Assembly: GCA_902793405.1 (NCBI GenBank)
Contig: CADBDH010000017.1
Span: 1 to 64,000 of the forward strand
DNA length: 64,000 bases
Reading direction: 5' to 3'
DNA from: an uncultured Bacteroidales bacterium
GTDB lineage: Bacteria > Bacteroidota > Bacteroidia > Bacteroidales > Muribaculaceae
Shown here piece by piece: positions 27,983-37,239 of the stretch. Within the stretch, counting starts at the first letter, position 1, and every line of letters starts with the position of its first letter. The translations under genes were made by a program, and so were the position numbers. Under the pieces are notes generated by a model that was not told where the DNA came from, did no database searches, and saw only the letters and a program-made list of their open reading frames with translations.

Positions 27983-29179
27983 TTACTTGTAGCGGTCGCT
28001 GATGTTGTAGATGGCCTTGTAGATGTTGCGGTCAACTTCGGTCAGGGCAATGTTGCGACGGGCCATAACGCGCTCAGCAATGGTATAGAAGGTCTCGAGC
28101 GGCACGTTCTTGAAACCTGCGGCTGCACTACCCTCCTGGAACGAGGCGACAAAGTTGCGCGGGAAACCGGCACCATGGATATTGACACCAACGCCCAAGA
28201 CGGTGGCCGTGTTAATCATGCCGTTAACGCCAATCTTGCTGTGGTCACCCATAAACAGGCCGCAGAACTGCAGTCCGGTGCGCTCAAAACGCTTGCTGGC
28301 ATAGTTCCACAACTTGATTTCGCCGTAGTCATTCTTCAGGTTGCTGGCGGTCGTTCCTCCGCCAATGTTGCACCACTCACCAATAACGGCATCGCCCAGG
28401 AATCCCTCATGGGCCTTATTGCTGTAGCCGATGAAGACCGAATTCTCGACCTCGCCGCCAATTTTGCAGTGCGGACCCAAAGTGGTTGCACCATAGACCT
28501 TGGCACCGATTCTCACCTTGGCATCGTGGCAAGCAGCAAAGCCGCCGCGGATGCAGGCACCCTCCATCACCTCGACATTCTTGCCGATGTAGATGGGTCC
28601 CTCATGCGTGTTGAGCATAGCACCCTCGACATAGGCTCCCTCCTCAATGAAGATGAGAGAGGGGTCACCGATGACGGTGTTGGTCGCCGACAAGGGCTGG
28701 GACTCGCGTCCGGCCGTCAGGCGATCGAAATCCTGTTTGAGCACCATGCCATTAAACTCAAAAATGTCATACAAATGCTTGACGATGAGTGGCAAATTGG
28801 CAGGATAATGCACGCGTGAATAGTGGTGCGCGTCATAGTCATGAGCCGTGCCATTGAAGGCTATGAGCTCCTCGCCCACCATCAAGGCCTCACCCTCTTG
28901 CAAAGAGAGCACCTGTTGAGCCAATTCGGGTGTTGGGATAACATGTCCCGCTACCATGAGGTTGGTCGTGCGGCGAACGTGCAGCGGGAACTTTTTCTTC
29001 AGATAGGGAACGGTGAGATAGCTGTAGCTGGCCTCGCCGAGCATGGCCTGCCATTTCTCGCTGATGGTGGTGATGCCCACGCGCAGGAGTGCGGTGGGAC
29101 GAGTATAGGTGAACGGCATCAAATGCTTGCGCACCTCGTTGTCGTCAAACAGGATGACATTGCGAACGGTCTTCTTCAT
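27983..29179 (-). CDS. Bacteroidota-type GlmU-like nucleotidyl/acetyltransferase
   Basis: This 398-aa protein matches the alternative GlmU group of Bacteroidota. It has a reduced N-terminal nucleotidyltransferase-like half (NVILFDDNEVRKHLMPFTYTRP) and a C-terminal left-handed beta-helix with hexapeptide repeats (VIGDPSLIFIEEGAYVEG ... VFIGYSNKAHEGFLGDAVIG). The presumed role is UDP-GlcNAc synthesis. It converges on the sugar operon, only 11 bp from it, and has its own promoter. Confidence 0.85.
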   Translation of the reverse strand: MKKTVRNVILFDDNEVRKHLMPFTYTRPTALLRVGITTISEKWQAMLGEASYSYLTVPYLKKKFPLHVRRTTNLMVAGHVIPTPELAQQVLSLQEGEALMVGEELIAFNGTAHDYDAHHYSRVHYPANLPLIVKHLYDIFEFNGMVLKQDFDRLTAGRESQPLSATNTVIGDPSLIFIEEGAYVEGAMLNTHEGPIYIGKNVEVMEGACIRGGFAACHDAKVRIGAKVYGATTLGPHCKIGGEVENSVFIGYSNKAHEGFLGDAVIGEWCNIGGGTTASNLKNDYGEIKLWNYASKRFERTGLQFCGLFMGDHSKIGVNGMINTATVLGVGVNIHGAGFPRNFVASFQEGSAAAGFKNVPLETFYTIAERVMARRNIALTEVDRNIYKAIYNISDRYK

Positions 29180-29205
29180 TGCATGAGTCGGTTTTAACTG
29201 GTCGG

Positions 29206-29213
29206 CAAAAGTA
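29206..29213 (-). promoter_or_regulatory. -7 element of the GlmU-like gene
   Basis: TACTTTTG on the minus strand, 26 bp upstream of the start codon; divergent from the rfbC promoter. Confidence 0.55.
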
Positions 29214-29233
29214 CTTTATTTTCTTGAATAATG

Positions 29234-29264
29234 TTGCATCGATGTCCAAAAATGGTTAACTTTG
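29234..29264 (+). promoter_or_regulatory. Promoter of rfbC
   Basis: TTG (29234-29236), 20-bp spacer, TAACTTTG (29257-29264). The ATG at 29293 follows after 28 bp. Confidence 0.7.
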
Positions 29265-29292
29265 CACGTTATTTCATTAACATCGACGGGTC

Positions 29293-29850
29293 ATGACTTT
29301 TATCGAACAAGATATCAAAGGCGTATGGGTCATCGAGCCAAAACGGTTCGGCGATCAGCGAGGGTATTTCAGCGAGGTGTTCAAGCAAGAAGTGTTTGAT
29401 ACCCATGTGGGACATGTGGACTTTGTGCAGGACAATGAGTCGTTCTCGGCTCATGGCGTGGTGCGTGGCCTACATTTCCAGCGCGGTGCATCCAGCCAAG
29501 CCAAGCTGGTGCGCGTCTCACTGGGATCCATCCTCGACGTGGTGGTTGACCTTCGTCACGGCAGCCCCACCTGGGGCCGCCATCTTGCCGTGGAACTGAG
29601 CGCTGAAAGTGGCCGTCAGATGTTTATTCCACGAGGTTTTGCCCATGGTTTTGCCGTACTGAGCGATGTTGCACAGTTCCAATATAAGGTAGATAATGTC
29701 TATGATCCTCATAGCGAGGCCACTTTGCGTTTTGACGAGCCGTCTTTGGGCATCGACTGGCGCATCGCCCGCGAAGACATGATTTTGAGCGAGAAGGACA
29801 AGAAAGGGCTCCCATTGAACGAAATGACCCCTGAATTCCTCGGATTTTAA
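29293..29850 (+). CDS. rfbC: dTDP-4-dehydrorhamnose 3,5-epimerase
   Basis: RfbC epimerises C3 and C5 of dTDP-4-keto-6-deoxyglucose on the way to dTDP-rhamnose. At 185 aa it has the cupin with GVVRGLHFQRGASSQAKLVRV (catalytic His), VVVDLRHGSPTWG and FIPRGFAHGFAVLSD. It is a single-gene unit, separated from rfbA by 4.4 kb, so the rhamnose and 3-amino-sugar branches share the rfbA product. Confidence 0.96.
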   Translation: MTFIEQDIKGVWVIEPKRFGDQRGYFSEVFKQEVFDTHVGHVDFVQDNESFSAHGVVRGLHFQRGASSQAKLVRVSLGSILDVVVDLRHGSPTWGRHLAVELSAESGRQMFIPRGFAHGFAVLSDVAQFQYKVDNVYDPHSEATLRFDEPSLGIDWRIAREDMILSEKDKKGLPLNEMTPEFLGF

Positions 29851-29874
29851 ATTCAAAAAACAATAGATAAAACC

Positions 29875-29904
29875 GTGGGCGGCAGTACAGATACTGTCGC
29901 CCAC
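29875..29904. terminator. Terminator between rfbC and clpB
   Basis: A 13-bp stem (29875-29887 with 29892-29904, one G-T pair) with a 4-nt loop lies between the convergent genes. On the minus side it is followed by T-rich sequence, so it mainly ends clpB and may serve rfbC as well. Confidence 0.75.
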
Positions 29905-29925
29905 GATTCATTATAAGGGTTATTG

Positions 29926-32514
29926 TCAGTTCCTGAAGATAAGTTCGTCGCCGTTACTGTCGATAACGATGGGACGGTCACGGTTGACCTTTGCGGCAAT
30001 GATGTCCTTGCTCAGCTGGTTGAGTACCATGCTTTGGATCGCGCGCTTAACGGGTCGTGCGCCAAACTCTGGATCGTAGCCGGCCTTACCCAGCAGATTG
30101 ATGGCTGCATCGGTAACCTCAAGGGTAATACCGTTCTTGGCCAACATCTTCTTGACACCAGTGAGTTGCATTGAGACAATCTGACGGATCTGCTCCTCGT
30201 CAAGGGGCGTGAACATAATGATCTCGTCGATACGGTTGAGGAACTCGGGCCTGATAGTCTTCTTGAGCATCTCCATCACGTCGTCACGCGTGCGGCCTAT
30301 AATCTCCTCGCGGTTGTCGTTGGTCAAGTGCTCAAAGCGCTCACGAATGAGGCTGGAGCCCATGTTGCTGGTCATGATGATGATGGTGTTCTTGAAGTTG
30401 ACAGTGCGTCCCTTGTTGTCGGTCAGTCGGCCATCATCGAGTACCTGCAGCAGCACATTGAACACATCGGGATTGGCTTTCTCAATCTCATCGAAGAGGA
30501 CAACCGAATAGGGCTTACGCCTTACGGCCTCGGTCAACTGTCCGCCCTCGTCATAGCCGACATAGCCAGGAGGCGAACCGATAAGCCTGGTGACTGAGAA
30601 CTTCTCCTGATACTCGCTCATGTCGATGCGGGTCATCATGTTCTCGTCGTTGAACATATAATCGGCCAACGCTTTGGCCAACTCGGTTTTGCCCACACCC
30701 GTCGTGCCCAGGAAGATGAACGAGCCGATAGGTCGGCGCGGGTCATTCAGTCCGGCTCGACTGCGACGCACGGCGTCGCTGATAGCCTTGATGGCATCGT
30801 CCTGGCCCACAACGCGCTTGTGCAGTTCCTCCTCGAGATGCAGCAGTTTTTCTTTCTCGCTCTGCAGCATTTTGGTCACAGGAATACCTGTCCAACGCGA
30901 AACGATTTCGGCAATATCATCGCTATCGACCTCCTCCTTGATGAGCGCCCTGTCGCCCTGCATGTCGCGCAACTGCTTCTGATAGACTGCGTTTTCGTCC
31001 TGCTTCTGCTTGATGAGCGAGTAGCGGATTTCAGCCACACGTCCATAGTCGCCGTTTCGCTCGGCACGTTCGGCTTCAAAATTGAGCTGTTCGATGTCGA
31101 TCTTGTTTTGCTGAATGTGGTTAATGAGTTCTTTCTCACTCTTCCACTTGGCATTGTAGTCGCTTTCACGGTCCTTGAGCTCGGCAATCTGCCTGTCCAG
31201 GTCGGCGATGCGAGTTTCGTCCCCATCCCGTTTGATAGCGGCACGCTCAATTTCGAGCTGGGAAATCTTACGCGAGATTTCATCGAGCCCTTGGGGCACA
31301 CTATCCATTTCGATGCGCAACTTGGCTGCTGCCTCGTCAATCAGGTCGATGGCCTTGTCGGGCAGGAAACGGTCACTGATGTAGCGTTGGCTCAACTGCA
31401 CAGCGGCAATAATGGCGTCGTCCTTGATACGCACCTTGTGGTGGTTCTCGTATCTCTCCTTTAGGCCACGCAGAATGGCAATCGAACTCTCCTCATCGGG
31501 CTCGTCTACCATGACGATTTGGAATCGACGCTCCAAGGCCTTATCCTTCTCAAAGTACTTCTGGTACTCGTCGAGGGTTGTAGCACCAATGCTACGCAGA
31601 TCGCCTCGTGCGAGGGCGGGTTTAAGGATATTGGCGGCATCCATCGCACCACTGCTCTTGCCTGCTCCCACAAGGGTATGGATCTCGTCGATGAACAGGA
31701 TGATTTCACCTTGAGCCTGGGTAATCTCGTTGATGACCGATTTGAGTCGCTCCTCAAATTCGCCTTGATACTTTGCACCAGCAATCAATGCGCCCATATC
31801 GAGCGAATAGACCTGTTTTCGCTTCAGGTTCTCGGGCACGTCGCCACGCACAATGCGCTGTGCGAGACCTTCGACAATGGCAGTCTTACCAGTACCCGGC
31901 TCACCGATGAGGATGGGGTTGTTCTTCGTTCTACGGCTCAAAATCTGCAGAACACGACGAATCTCGTCATCACGGCCAATAACCGGGTCAAGCTTGCCCT
32001 GGCGGGCGCGCTCATTGAGGTTGATAGCGTATTTGCTCAAGGCATTGTACTGCTCTTCGGCGCTCTGCGAAGTAGCGCTCTTGCCCTTGCGCAACTCGTC
32101 GATGGCGGCCTTGAGGTCATCATGTGTCATACCTGCATCCTTGAGGATGGTCGATGCAGTAGATTTGACCTCAAACAATGCCATGAGTATTGCCTCGATA
32201 GTGACATACTGGTCTCCGCCCTTGCTGGCAACGTCATTAGCTTTTTCGAGCACTTTGCTGGCCTCGTTACTCAGATAGGGTTCACCACCACTAACGCGGG
32301 GCAGATGTTGCAATGCGGCTTCGAGCGCTTTCTCAACATTGGCATAGTTGATATCCAGTTTCTGGAAGATGAAGCGCACAACGGCATCGCCTTCGGTCAT
32401 TAAAGCCTTGAGCAGATGCTCGGGTTCTACAGCCTGATTGCCACTCGAGCGGGTGAGTTGCACCGCCTTCTGGACAACTTCTTGTGCTTTAATAGTAAAA
32501 TTGTTGAAATTCAT
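29926..32514 (-). CDS. clpB: ATP-dependent disaggregase ClpB
   Basis: ClpB works with DnaK to dissolve protein aggregates. The 862-aa protein has the full order: Clp N-domain (1-145), first AAA+ domain with GEPGTGKTA and DEIHTL, a long coiled-coil middle domain (about 400-530) that distinguishes ClpB from ClpA and ClpC, and a second AAA+ domain with [15 protein letters not shown] and the sensor-2 GARPVKR. I see no CIRCE-like repeat upstream. Confidence 0.97.
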   Translation of the reverse strand: MNFNNFTIKAQEVVQKAVQLTRSSGNQAVEPEHLLKALMTEGDAVVRFIFQKLDINYANVEKALEAALQHLPRVSGGEPYLSNEASKVLEKANDVASKGGDQYVTIEAILMALFEVKSTASTILKDAGMTHDDLKAAIDELRKGKSATSQSAEEQYNALSKYAINLNERARQGKLDPVIGRDDEIRRVLQILSRRTKNNPILIGEPGTGKTAIVEGLAQRIVRGDVPENLKRKQVYSLDMGALIAGAKYQGEFEERLKSVINEITQAQGEIILFIDEIHTLVGAGKSSGAMDAANILKPALARGDLRSIGATTLDEYQKYFEKDKALERRFQIVMVDEPDEESSIAILRGLKERYENHHKVRIKDDAIIAAVQLSQRYISDRFLPDKAIDLIDEAAAKLRIEMDSVPQGLDEISRKISQLEIERAAIKRDGDETRIADLDRQIAELKDRESDYNAKWKSEKELINHIQQNKIDIEQLNFEAERAERNGDYGRVAEIRYSLIKQKQDENAVYQKQLRDMQGDRALIKEEVDSDDIAEIVSRWTGIPVTKMLQSEKEKLLHLEEELHKRVVGQDDAIKAISDAVRRSRAGLNDPRRPIGSFIFLGTTGVGKTELAKALADYMFNDENMMTRIDMSEYQEKFSVTRLIGSPPGYVGYDEGGQLTEAVRRKPYSVVLFDEIEKANPDVFNVLLQVLDDGRLTDNKGRTVNFKNTIIIMTSNMGSSLIRERFEHLTNDNREEIIGRTRDDVMEMLKKTIRPEFLNRIDEIIMFTPLDEEQIRQIVSMQLTGVKKMLAKNGITLEVTDAAINLLGKAGYDPEFGARPVKRAIQSMVLNQLSKDIIAAKVNRDRPIVIDSNGDELIFRN

Positions 32515-32618
32515 ATAATTGTGTCTCCTTTCATTTGCTTATTTATGGTGTTCCTCACACCGCTATAATCCTTTCAACACTTGTGCCAAGAGAGCAAACC
32601 TGCCATTTTGTCAGTCAC

Positions 32619-32648
32619 AAAAAAGCGGCCCGTCATTTGATGGGCCGC
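32619..32648 (-). terminator. Terminator of the export lipoprotein gene
   Basis: GCGGCCC/GGGCCGC stem followed on the minus strand by six T, 27 bp past the stop codon. Confidence 0.85.
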
Positions 32649-32674
32649 TGTGATATGAGTAAGAGCAGGATTCG

Positions 32675-33496
32675 TTACTTTTTAGCCATTACAGTGATAA
32701 AGGTAATGAGTGACATTGCGGTGCCAAGCATGCCGACAACAGTAGAATACATGGGAGGCATACTCCATGCTGAGCGGGCTTTGTACTTGGAGGGTTGAAC
32801 ATAAAGAATGTCGTTCTGCTGGAGTTCAAACTCAGGGGATGATAAGAAATTAGCATCCTGAATATTGAAACGCTTAACCATGCGTTGTCCAGTAGGATCA
32901 GTACGGATCAGCAAGATGTTATCACGGCGTCCTTGCAATGTCAAATCGCCAGCCATAGCGATTGCCTCAATAAGATTAAGACGTCCATTCTCGGCATTGA
33001 TGACCCCACCACGGTTAAAGTCACCGATACAGAAGACGCGGAAATTCTGAATACGGCACTCAACGTTGGGCTCTTCTGTCAGATAACGCGGATAAATGAG
33101 AGATGCAATATATTGCTCAACAGATTTTTTAGTCATTCCTGATATGTGCAAATTGCCCAAAACCGGGAACTCAATGATACCATGGTCATCCACGAGATAA
33201 AAGACAGTTGAACGATCACCCATCATCGTGTAATTTCCACTACTACCGCCCATCGTGTTTATCACATACTGAATTTTATTGAATGGTTTAACTGCGTCAG
33301 AGTTAGATGCAGATACACTGATTTGCAACATGTCGCCGGGCTTGATGGTGAAGTCACCGGCTTGAGTCGTTACTGCGGCGAGGGCTGCTGCGGGGATGCT
33401 GTCGATATTGGTCATATACGGGATTTCCTTTTCGGTCGTACAGGCGACAAACATCATCGCAGTGACAGCGAGCAAAAGTAGGTTACGGATTTTCAT
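32675..33496 (-). CDS. Polysaccharide export lipoprotein (Wza/BexD-like)
   Basis: This 273-aa outer-membrane lipoprotein (FVACTTEK, lipidation Cys at about residue 19) has the Poly_export domain (FTIKPGDMLQISVSASN) and a SLBB domain (VFCIGDFNRGGVINAENGRLNLIEAIAMAGDL). It ends with a single membrane helix (about residues 248-268), as in other Bacteroidota homologues. It forms the outer-membrane channel for capsule or exopolysaccharide. No Wzc-like kinase gene is adjacent in this window. Confidence 0.9.
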   Translation of the reverse strand: MKIRNLLLLAVTAMMFVACTTEKEIPYMTNIDSIPAAALAAVTTQAGDFTIKPGDMLQISVSASNSDAVKPFNKIQYVINTMGGSSGNYTMMGDRSTVFYLVDDHGIIEFPVLGNLHISGMTKKSVEQYIASLIYPRYLTEEPNVECRIQNFRVFCIGDFNRGGVINAENGRLNLIEAIAMAGDLTLQGRRDNILLIRTDPTGQRMVKRFNIQDANFLSSPEFELQQNDILYVQPSKYKARSAWSMPPMYSTVVGMLGTAMSLITFITVMAKK

Positions 33497-33533
33497 ATTT
33501 CTTATTTTTTAATGTTTATAATCTTCTAAACTG

Positions 33534-33541
33534 CAAAGTTA
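33534..33541 (-). promoter_or_regulatory. -7 element of the export lipoprotein gene
   Basis: TAACTTTG on the minus strand, 37 bp before the start codon. Confidence 0.55.
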
Positions 33542-33604
33542 ATAAAAATTGCAATAACTGTGGTTTTTTTGTGAAAAAACATCCCTTGACACGCTTTTTT
33601 TCGC

Positions 33605-33612
33605 TTTCTTTG
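33605..33612 (+). promoter_or_regulatory. -7-like element 4 nt before the glycosylase start
   Basis: TTTCTTTG (second base deviates from TAnnTTTG) directly precedes GCGCC-ATG less one base; only four nucleotides separate it from the ATG at 33617, so the mRNA would be leaderless or nearly so. Confidence 0.4.
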
Positions 33613-33616
33613 CGCC

Positions 33617-34195
33617 ATGAACAACGAGCAAACACCCATAGAACGCCATCCATGGCTGCCGTACGTCCCCGAGGGGGCACGATACCTTTTCCTGGGCACA
33701 TTTCCGCCTCAGGAGCATCGCTGGTCGATGGCATTCTATTACCCGAACCGCACGAATGACTTCTGGAGAATCATGGGTCTCATCTTCGGTGGAGACCGTA
33801 ACGCCCTATGGGATAACGAACTGAATCGGTTCAATCTGGATGCCATCACGTCGCTGCTGGACCGTGAACGCATCGCATTGTGGGACACAGGAATGGCTGT
33901 GCGGCGCTTGAAGGGCAACGCCAGCGACAAATTCCTTGAGATCGTGGAGCCTATCGATCTGGCGGCCTTGCTTGACAAGAACCCAACGATCACCCAAGTA
34001 ATCACCACCGGCGAGAAAGCCACGGGAATCATTGCAGCCCAAGCCGGTGTCGAGATTCCTGTTATCGGGGTTCCCGTGAAGTGCCGTGTGGGCTGCCATG
34101 ACATCACCCTGTGGCGCATGCCTTCGAGTTCTAGGGCCTATCCCCTAGCGTTAGAGAAGAAGGCCGAGGCTTACAGGAAGATCTTTGGGCTGTGA
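33617..34195 (+). CDS. Uracil-DNA glycosylase family protein
   Basis: At 192 aa the protein has the UDG-superfamily fold of the MUG/hypoxanthine-glycosylase side branch: YLFLGTFPPQEHRWSMAFYY (active-site loop), NDFWRIMG, and GVPVKCRVG with a SSSRAY segment near the end. It probably removes deaminated bases from DNA; specificity cannot be read from the sequence. It is a single gene, divergent from the export lipoprotein. Confidence 0.82.
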   Translation: MNNEQTPIERHPWLPYVPEGARYLFLGTFPPQEHRWSMAFYYPNRTNDFWRIMGLIFGGDRNALWDNELNRFNLDAITSLLDRERIALWDTGMAVRRLKGNASDKFLEIVEPIDLAALLDKNPTITQVITTGEKATGIIAAQAGVEIPVIGVPVKCRVGCHDITLWRMPSSSRAYPLALEKKAEAYRKIFGL

Positions 34196-34272
34196 TTGTC
34201 TCGTCCCGTTCGTTTCAACCTGGTTGCCGAGTGTGTTAATAACTTTTTTTGTGCAAATGTGGGCTGAAAATT

Positions 34273-34302
34273 TTGCCGCGGCTACGAAAAAGAGTACTTT
34301 TG
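34273..34302 (+). promoter_or_regulatory. Promoter touching the start codon of the HU-CCDC81/SPOR gene
   Basis: TTTTG (TTG at 34273-34275), 19-bp spacer, TACTTTTG (34295-34302). The two possible ATGs are at 34304 and 34307, so transcription must begin at or inside the start codon. Confidence 0.65.
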
Positions 34303-34306
34303 TATG

Positions 34307-35248
34307 ATGTTTTCCATAATTGAACATATAGAATATCTCATCACGCGTCACGATTGCGTTGTCGTGCCGGGATGGGGCGCCTTTATCGCCAACTACAATG
34401 CCTCGAGCTATCAGGCTGAGAATGAGGTTATGTCACGTCCAAGGCGTTCTGTCGGTTTCAACGCGAGTGTGAGCCACAACGACGGTTTGCTGGCTCAGTC
34501 GCTGATGCGGCGCGAGGGGCTGGAATACAACGAGGCCATGAGATTCATTGCCGACAGTGTGACCACCTTCCGCCAGCAGTTGGCGATGGATTGCGAGGTG
34601 TCGATGGGCCGTCTGGGCTACTTCCGCCGCAACGAGGGCCGTTTTATCGAGTTTGTGCCGTTCTACCATGCCAACGGCAGTGACCAGTTCTATGGTCTTG
34701 AGGACCTGGAGATTAAAGATGTGGCAACGCTTGAGCATGAGGCTGCCATGGCCGAGGAGACTGCGGCTGCTGCCATCGTTCCCAAGGAGCGCAACCTGTT
34801 CTCGCGCAAGGCCATCCGCACGGCTGCTTCTATCGCGGTGCTCGTGGGCCTGGGCATATTGCTCTCGACTCCTGTCATCGTCAACCGCGACCAGCACTCC
34901 ATGGCCAGCATGGCACCTGCCGTCACGGCACCACAGCCCCAGCAGCTGGGCGTTACCGTTGAGCAAGGCGTGTCGTCCCAGGCCATAACAACTGTTGATG
35001 CCACACCGACGATTGCAAGTGTGGGCAACGAGTCAGGACAATATTACATGGTGATTGCCACGCTGCGCAACCAGCAAGAGTTGGACGCTTTCAAGAACGC
35101 CAACAAGGCCCTGGTACCTTACATGAAAATCCTGAAGTACAAGGCTTTCATGTGCGTGTATGTGGCCCGCAGCAACGACTATGACACGCTAATGGGCTTG
35201 CGCAGCCAGTTGCCTGAGCACCTGCGTGACGTCTGGATTTACAACTGA
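34307..35248 (+). CDS. HU-CCDC81 and SPOR domain membrane protein
   Basis: The 313-aa protein starts with the Bacteroidota HU-CCDC81 tandem domain (IIEHIEYLITRHDCVVVPGWGAF ... VSMGRLGYFRRNEG). A membrane helix follows (about residues 170-190) and a C-terminal SPOR domain (YYMVIATLRNQQELDAFKN ... YVARSNDYDTL). The SPOR domain should bind septal peptidoglycan, while the HU-like part stays in the cytoplasm, so it may link DNA or a cytosolic partner to the division site. The second of two adjacent ATGs is chosen because of the promoter position. Its last 60 bp overlap the convergent gene. Confidence 0.82.
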   Translation: MFSIIEHIEYLITRHDCVVVPGWGAFIANYNASSYQAENEVMSRPRRSVGFNASVSHNDGLLAQSLMRREGLEYNEAMRFIADSVTTFRQQLAMDCEVSMGRLGYFRRNEGRFIEFVPFYHANGSDQFYGLEDLEIKDVATLEHEAAMAEETAAAAIVPKERNLFSRKAIRTAASIAVLVGLGILLSTPVIVNRDQHSMASMAPAVTAPQPQQLGVTVEQGVSSQAITTVDATPTIASVGNESGQYYMVIATLRNQQELDAFKNANKALVPYMKILKYKAFMCVYVARSNDYDTLMGLRSQLPEHLRDVWIYN

Positions 35249-35659
35249 TGCCGGTATCATCAGGCAAGTGTAACGCCTGCCGTTGAGCATCAAAATCAGC
35301 ACATCATCCTTCTCAATGATAGAACGCACGCCATCCTTCGGGATGACGTGCTTTTTCATTCGTTCGTCGGTAAAGTCGAGGGTGATGCCGTTTTCATCGA
35401 CGTCGAGCGATTTCTCCATGATCGACCAGCGTGCCTCTGGCGAGAGCCCGTAGTAGAAGAAGAGCAGGGCCAGCACCATGGGCAGGACGATGAACAGCAC
35501 CATCATCGCCACTATCACAAAGCGCACATCGATAAAGATGGCCAACATGCCACACACGGCCACCGGCAATGCCATCCACAGCCAATTATCGGCCAGGAAC
35601 ATGTAGCACAACTGCCTCATGTAACTGCCGGAGGTGACACAGCAGTTCTCGACAATCAC
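35189..35659 (-). CDS. YcxB-like membrane protein
   Basis: The 156-aa protein has two membrane helices (about residues 25-43 and 47-70) and a C-terminal soluble domain with the YcxB pattern (YYGLSPEARWSIMEKSLDVDENGITLDF, then VRSIIEKDDVLILML). Function unknown. Its ATG overlaps the stop of the upstream Ntn hydrolase (ATGA-type), so the two are coupled. It runs 60 bp into the end of the SPOR gene on the other strand. Confidence 0.75.
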   Translation of the reverse strand: MIVENCCVTSGSYMRQLCYMFLADNWLWMALPVAVCGMLAIFIDVRFVIVAMMVLFIVLPMVLALLFFYYGLSPEARWSIMEKSLDVDENGITLDFTDERMKKHVIPKDGVRSIIEKDDVLILMLNGRRYTCLMIPASVVNPDVTQVLRQLAAQAH

Positions 35660-36798
35660 TTCTTCTTTCCCTTCTTAGTCTTGTTGAAGAGGGCCCTGCG
35701 GCGGGCGATTTCCTCATAGCCGCGCTTATAGGCCTGGCGGTTCTTCAGGGCCAGCGTCTGGCAGTAGCCCGTTCCCTCATTATTATATAGCTTGGACAGA
35801 TTCAGGTATTGCTTGCCATTGCCGCGCACGACAGGGAATACCTCGGCCTTGCGCTTGTTCACGCGGTCGCATTGCACCGAGTGGTTCTCGGCCGTGGTGC
35901 CGGTTAATTCGGGAGCCACTCCGTCTTCGCCCACCCACACGGCATAGACCTCGGCACAGGGGGGATAGCCCAAGGCAATCCACATGGTGGTCAGCAAGGG
36001 ATTCTCGCCAGGGATGATGCCCTCGATGACAACGCTGGCCGTAGAGATGCGCCTCGGGATGAAGTCCTGGTCCACAATCCAGTTGTCACCGCTGCGTGTG
36101 AAGTCCTTGCCCAGCAGCGAGTTGTAGAATGTGCGCGACAGTTCCTCGGTGAAGACCGCCGGGGTGATGTCCTGGGCCGCGATGTGCGGTGCCAGCAGGT
36201 TTTTTTCGTTTTTTTCGCGCACGTAGCCCATGCCCTTGTCTTTCACACCGCTGTAAGAATAGTTCGTGCGGGTGAGGATGCCGTCGGGGGCGTCGGCCAG
36301 GTCAAACTTCACATATTTGAAATTGCCTGTCTCGAAATAGGCGCCGTTGCCAGCCGCATCTATCACTCCGAAGTTGGCTTCCACGCCCAGGGGTTTGGGC
36401 AAGGTCTGCAACAGTCCCTCGAAGTCGTCCACGCTCTTGCAGCGCTCCAGGGCGTAGCGCATCAGCTCGCCCTCACGGTCCATGTTCTTGACACCGTCGT
36501 TGCCATTCAGGTTGTAGGATGCCGTGTTCATGATGGCAAATCCCGCCTCGTTAAAGCCCATCCAGGCGGCGGTGTCCTTCATGTCGCGGGCGTCGAACAG
36601 GGCGACGAACTCCAGCAGGCCGTCGTGGGCCTTGATGCGTTCCACGCGATTGTTCAGGTCGTTGGTGTCGCGGTTTTTCCACAACAGGGGCCTGCCGTTG
36701 GCCGTCAGTTTTCCGCTGACGATGGCCGATGTGCAGGCATCGGCCGCCAACACGACTGTCAAGGCTGCCACAAGGGCCAGCAATATCCTCTTTTTCAT
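35656..36798 (-). CDS. Secreted Ntn-hydrolase (C45/linear amide hydrolase-like)
   Basis: This 380-aa protein has a signal peptide ending at AADA, leaving Cys22 at or near the mature N-terminus as expected for Ntn cysteine hydrolases (CTSAIVSG). Supporting segments are LLWKNRDTND, the Arg/Asp pair typical of the fold, GFNEAGFAIMNT and TRTNYS. Relatives cleave amide bonds of acyl-amino acids or bile-salt-like substrates; the substrate here is unknown. The C-terminus is very basic (KTKKGKKK). It is coupled to the YcxB-like gene. Confidence 0.8.
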   Translation of the reverse strand: MKKRILLALVAALTVVLAADACTSAIVSGKLTANGRPLLWKNRDTNDLNNRVERIKAHDGLLEFVALFDARDMKDTAAWMGFNEAGFAIMNTASYNLNGNDGVKNMDREGELMRYALERCKSVDDFEGLLQTLPKPLGVEANFGVIDAAGNGAYFETGNFKYVKFDLADAPDGILTRTNYSYSGVKDKGMGYVREKNEKNLLAPHIAAQDITPAVFTEELSRTFYNSLLGKDFTRSGDNWIVDQDFIPRRISTASVVIEGIIPGENPLLTTMWIALGYPPCAEVYAVWVGEDGVAPELTGTTAENHSVQCDRVNKRKAEVFPVVRGNGKQYLNLSKLYNNEGTGYCQTLALKNRQAYKRGYEEIARRRALFNKTKKGKKK

Positions 36799-36863
36799 CT
36801 TCTTTTGGTTCTAAATGGTTGACAAAAACATAAACTGATCACAACACGGTCACAGCTGCCGCG

Positions 36864-37223
36864 TCACTTGCGCACGTAGTGGGGCATTTCCTGGGGGATG
36901 ACCATCGAGATCTCCACCATGCCGCACACCTTGCCGTCGCGGCGCCACGGCGTCTGGTATATCATTTTCTTGACGCCCTGCTTGTCGATGGTGTAACAGT
37001 TGACGGTATCGGTGGCTATCATGTGGCGGATTTTCTCTTGCGACTTCTCGCTGTGGCAGGGCATCAGGTTCTGGCCCAGCATGGTGCGGCCGTCCTTGTC
37101 AAATGTCGCACGCGAGCGTTCGTTCATGAATATCACTTTGCCTTCCAGGTCACACACGGTGATGGCGCAATGGGTACCTTCGGCCCATGCCAGCGCCTCG
37201 CTGATGATTTCTTTCTCGTTCAT
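36864..37223 (-). CDS. Single PAS-domain protein
   Basis: The whole of the 119-aa product is one PAS domain (CAITVCDLEGKVIFMNERSRATF ... GKVCGMVEISMVIP), which usually senses a small ligand or redox state. No kinase or other output domain follows. The start is set at MNEKEIIS, since an upstream in-frame ATG adds 18 residues unlike the family. It lies 17 bp after the 2-hydroxyacid dehydrogenase, probably in the same transcript. Confidence 0.75.
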   Translation of the reverse strand: MNEKEIISEALAWAEGTHCAITVCDLEGKVIFMNERSRATFDKDGRTMLGQNLMPCHSEKSQEKIRHMIATDTVNCYTIDKQGVKKMIYQTPWRRDGKVCGMVEISMVIPQEMPHYVRK

Positions 37224-37239
37224 GGTAGTGCTTATTATT

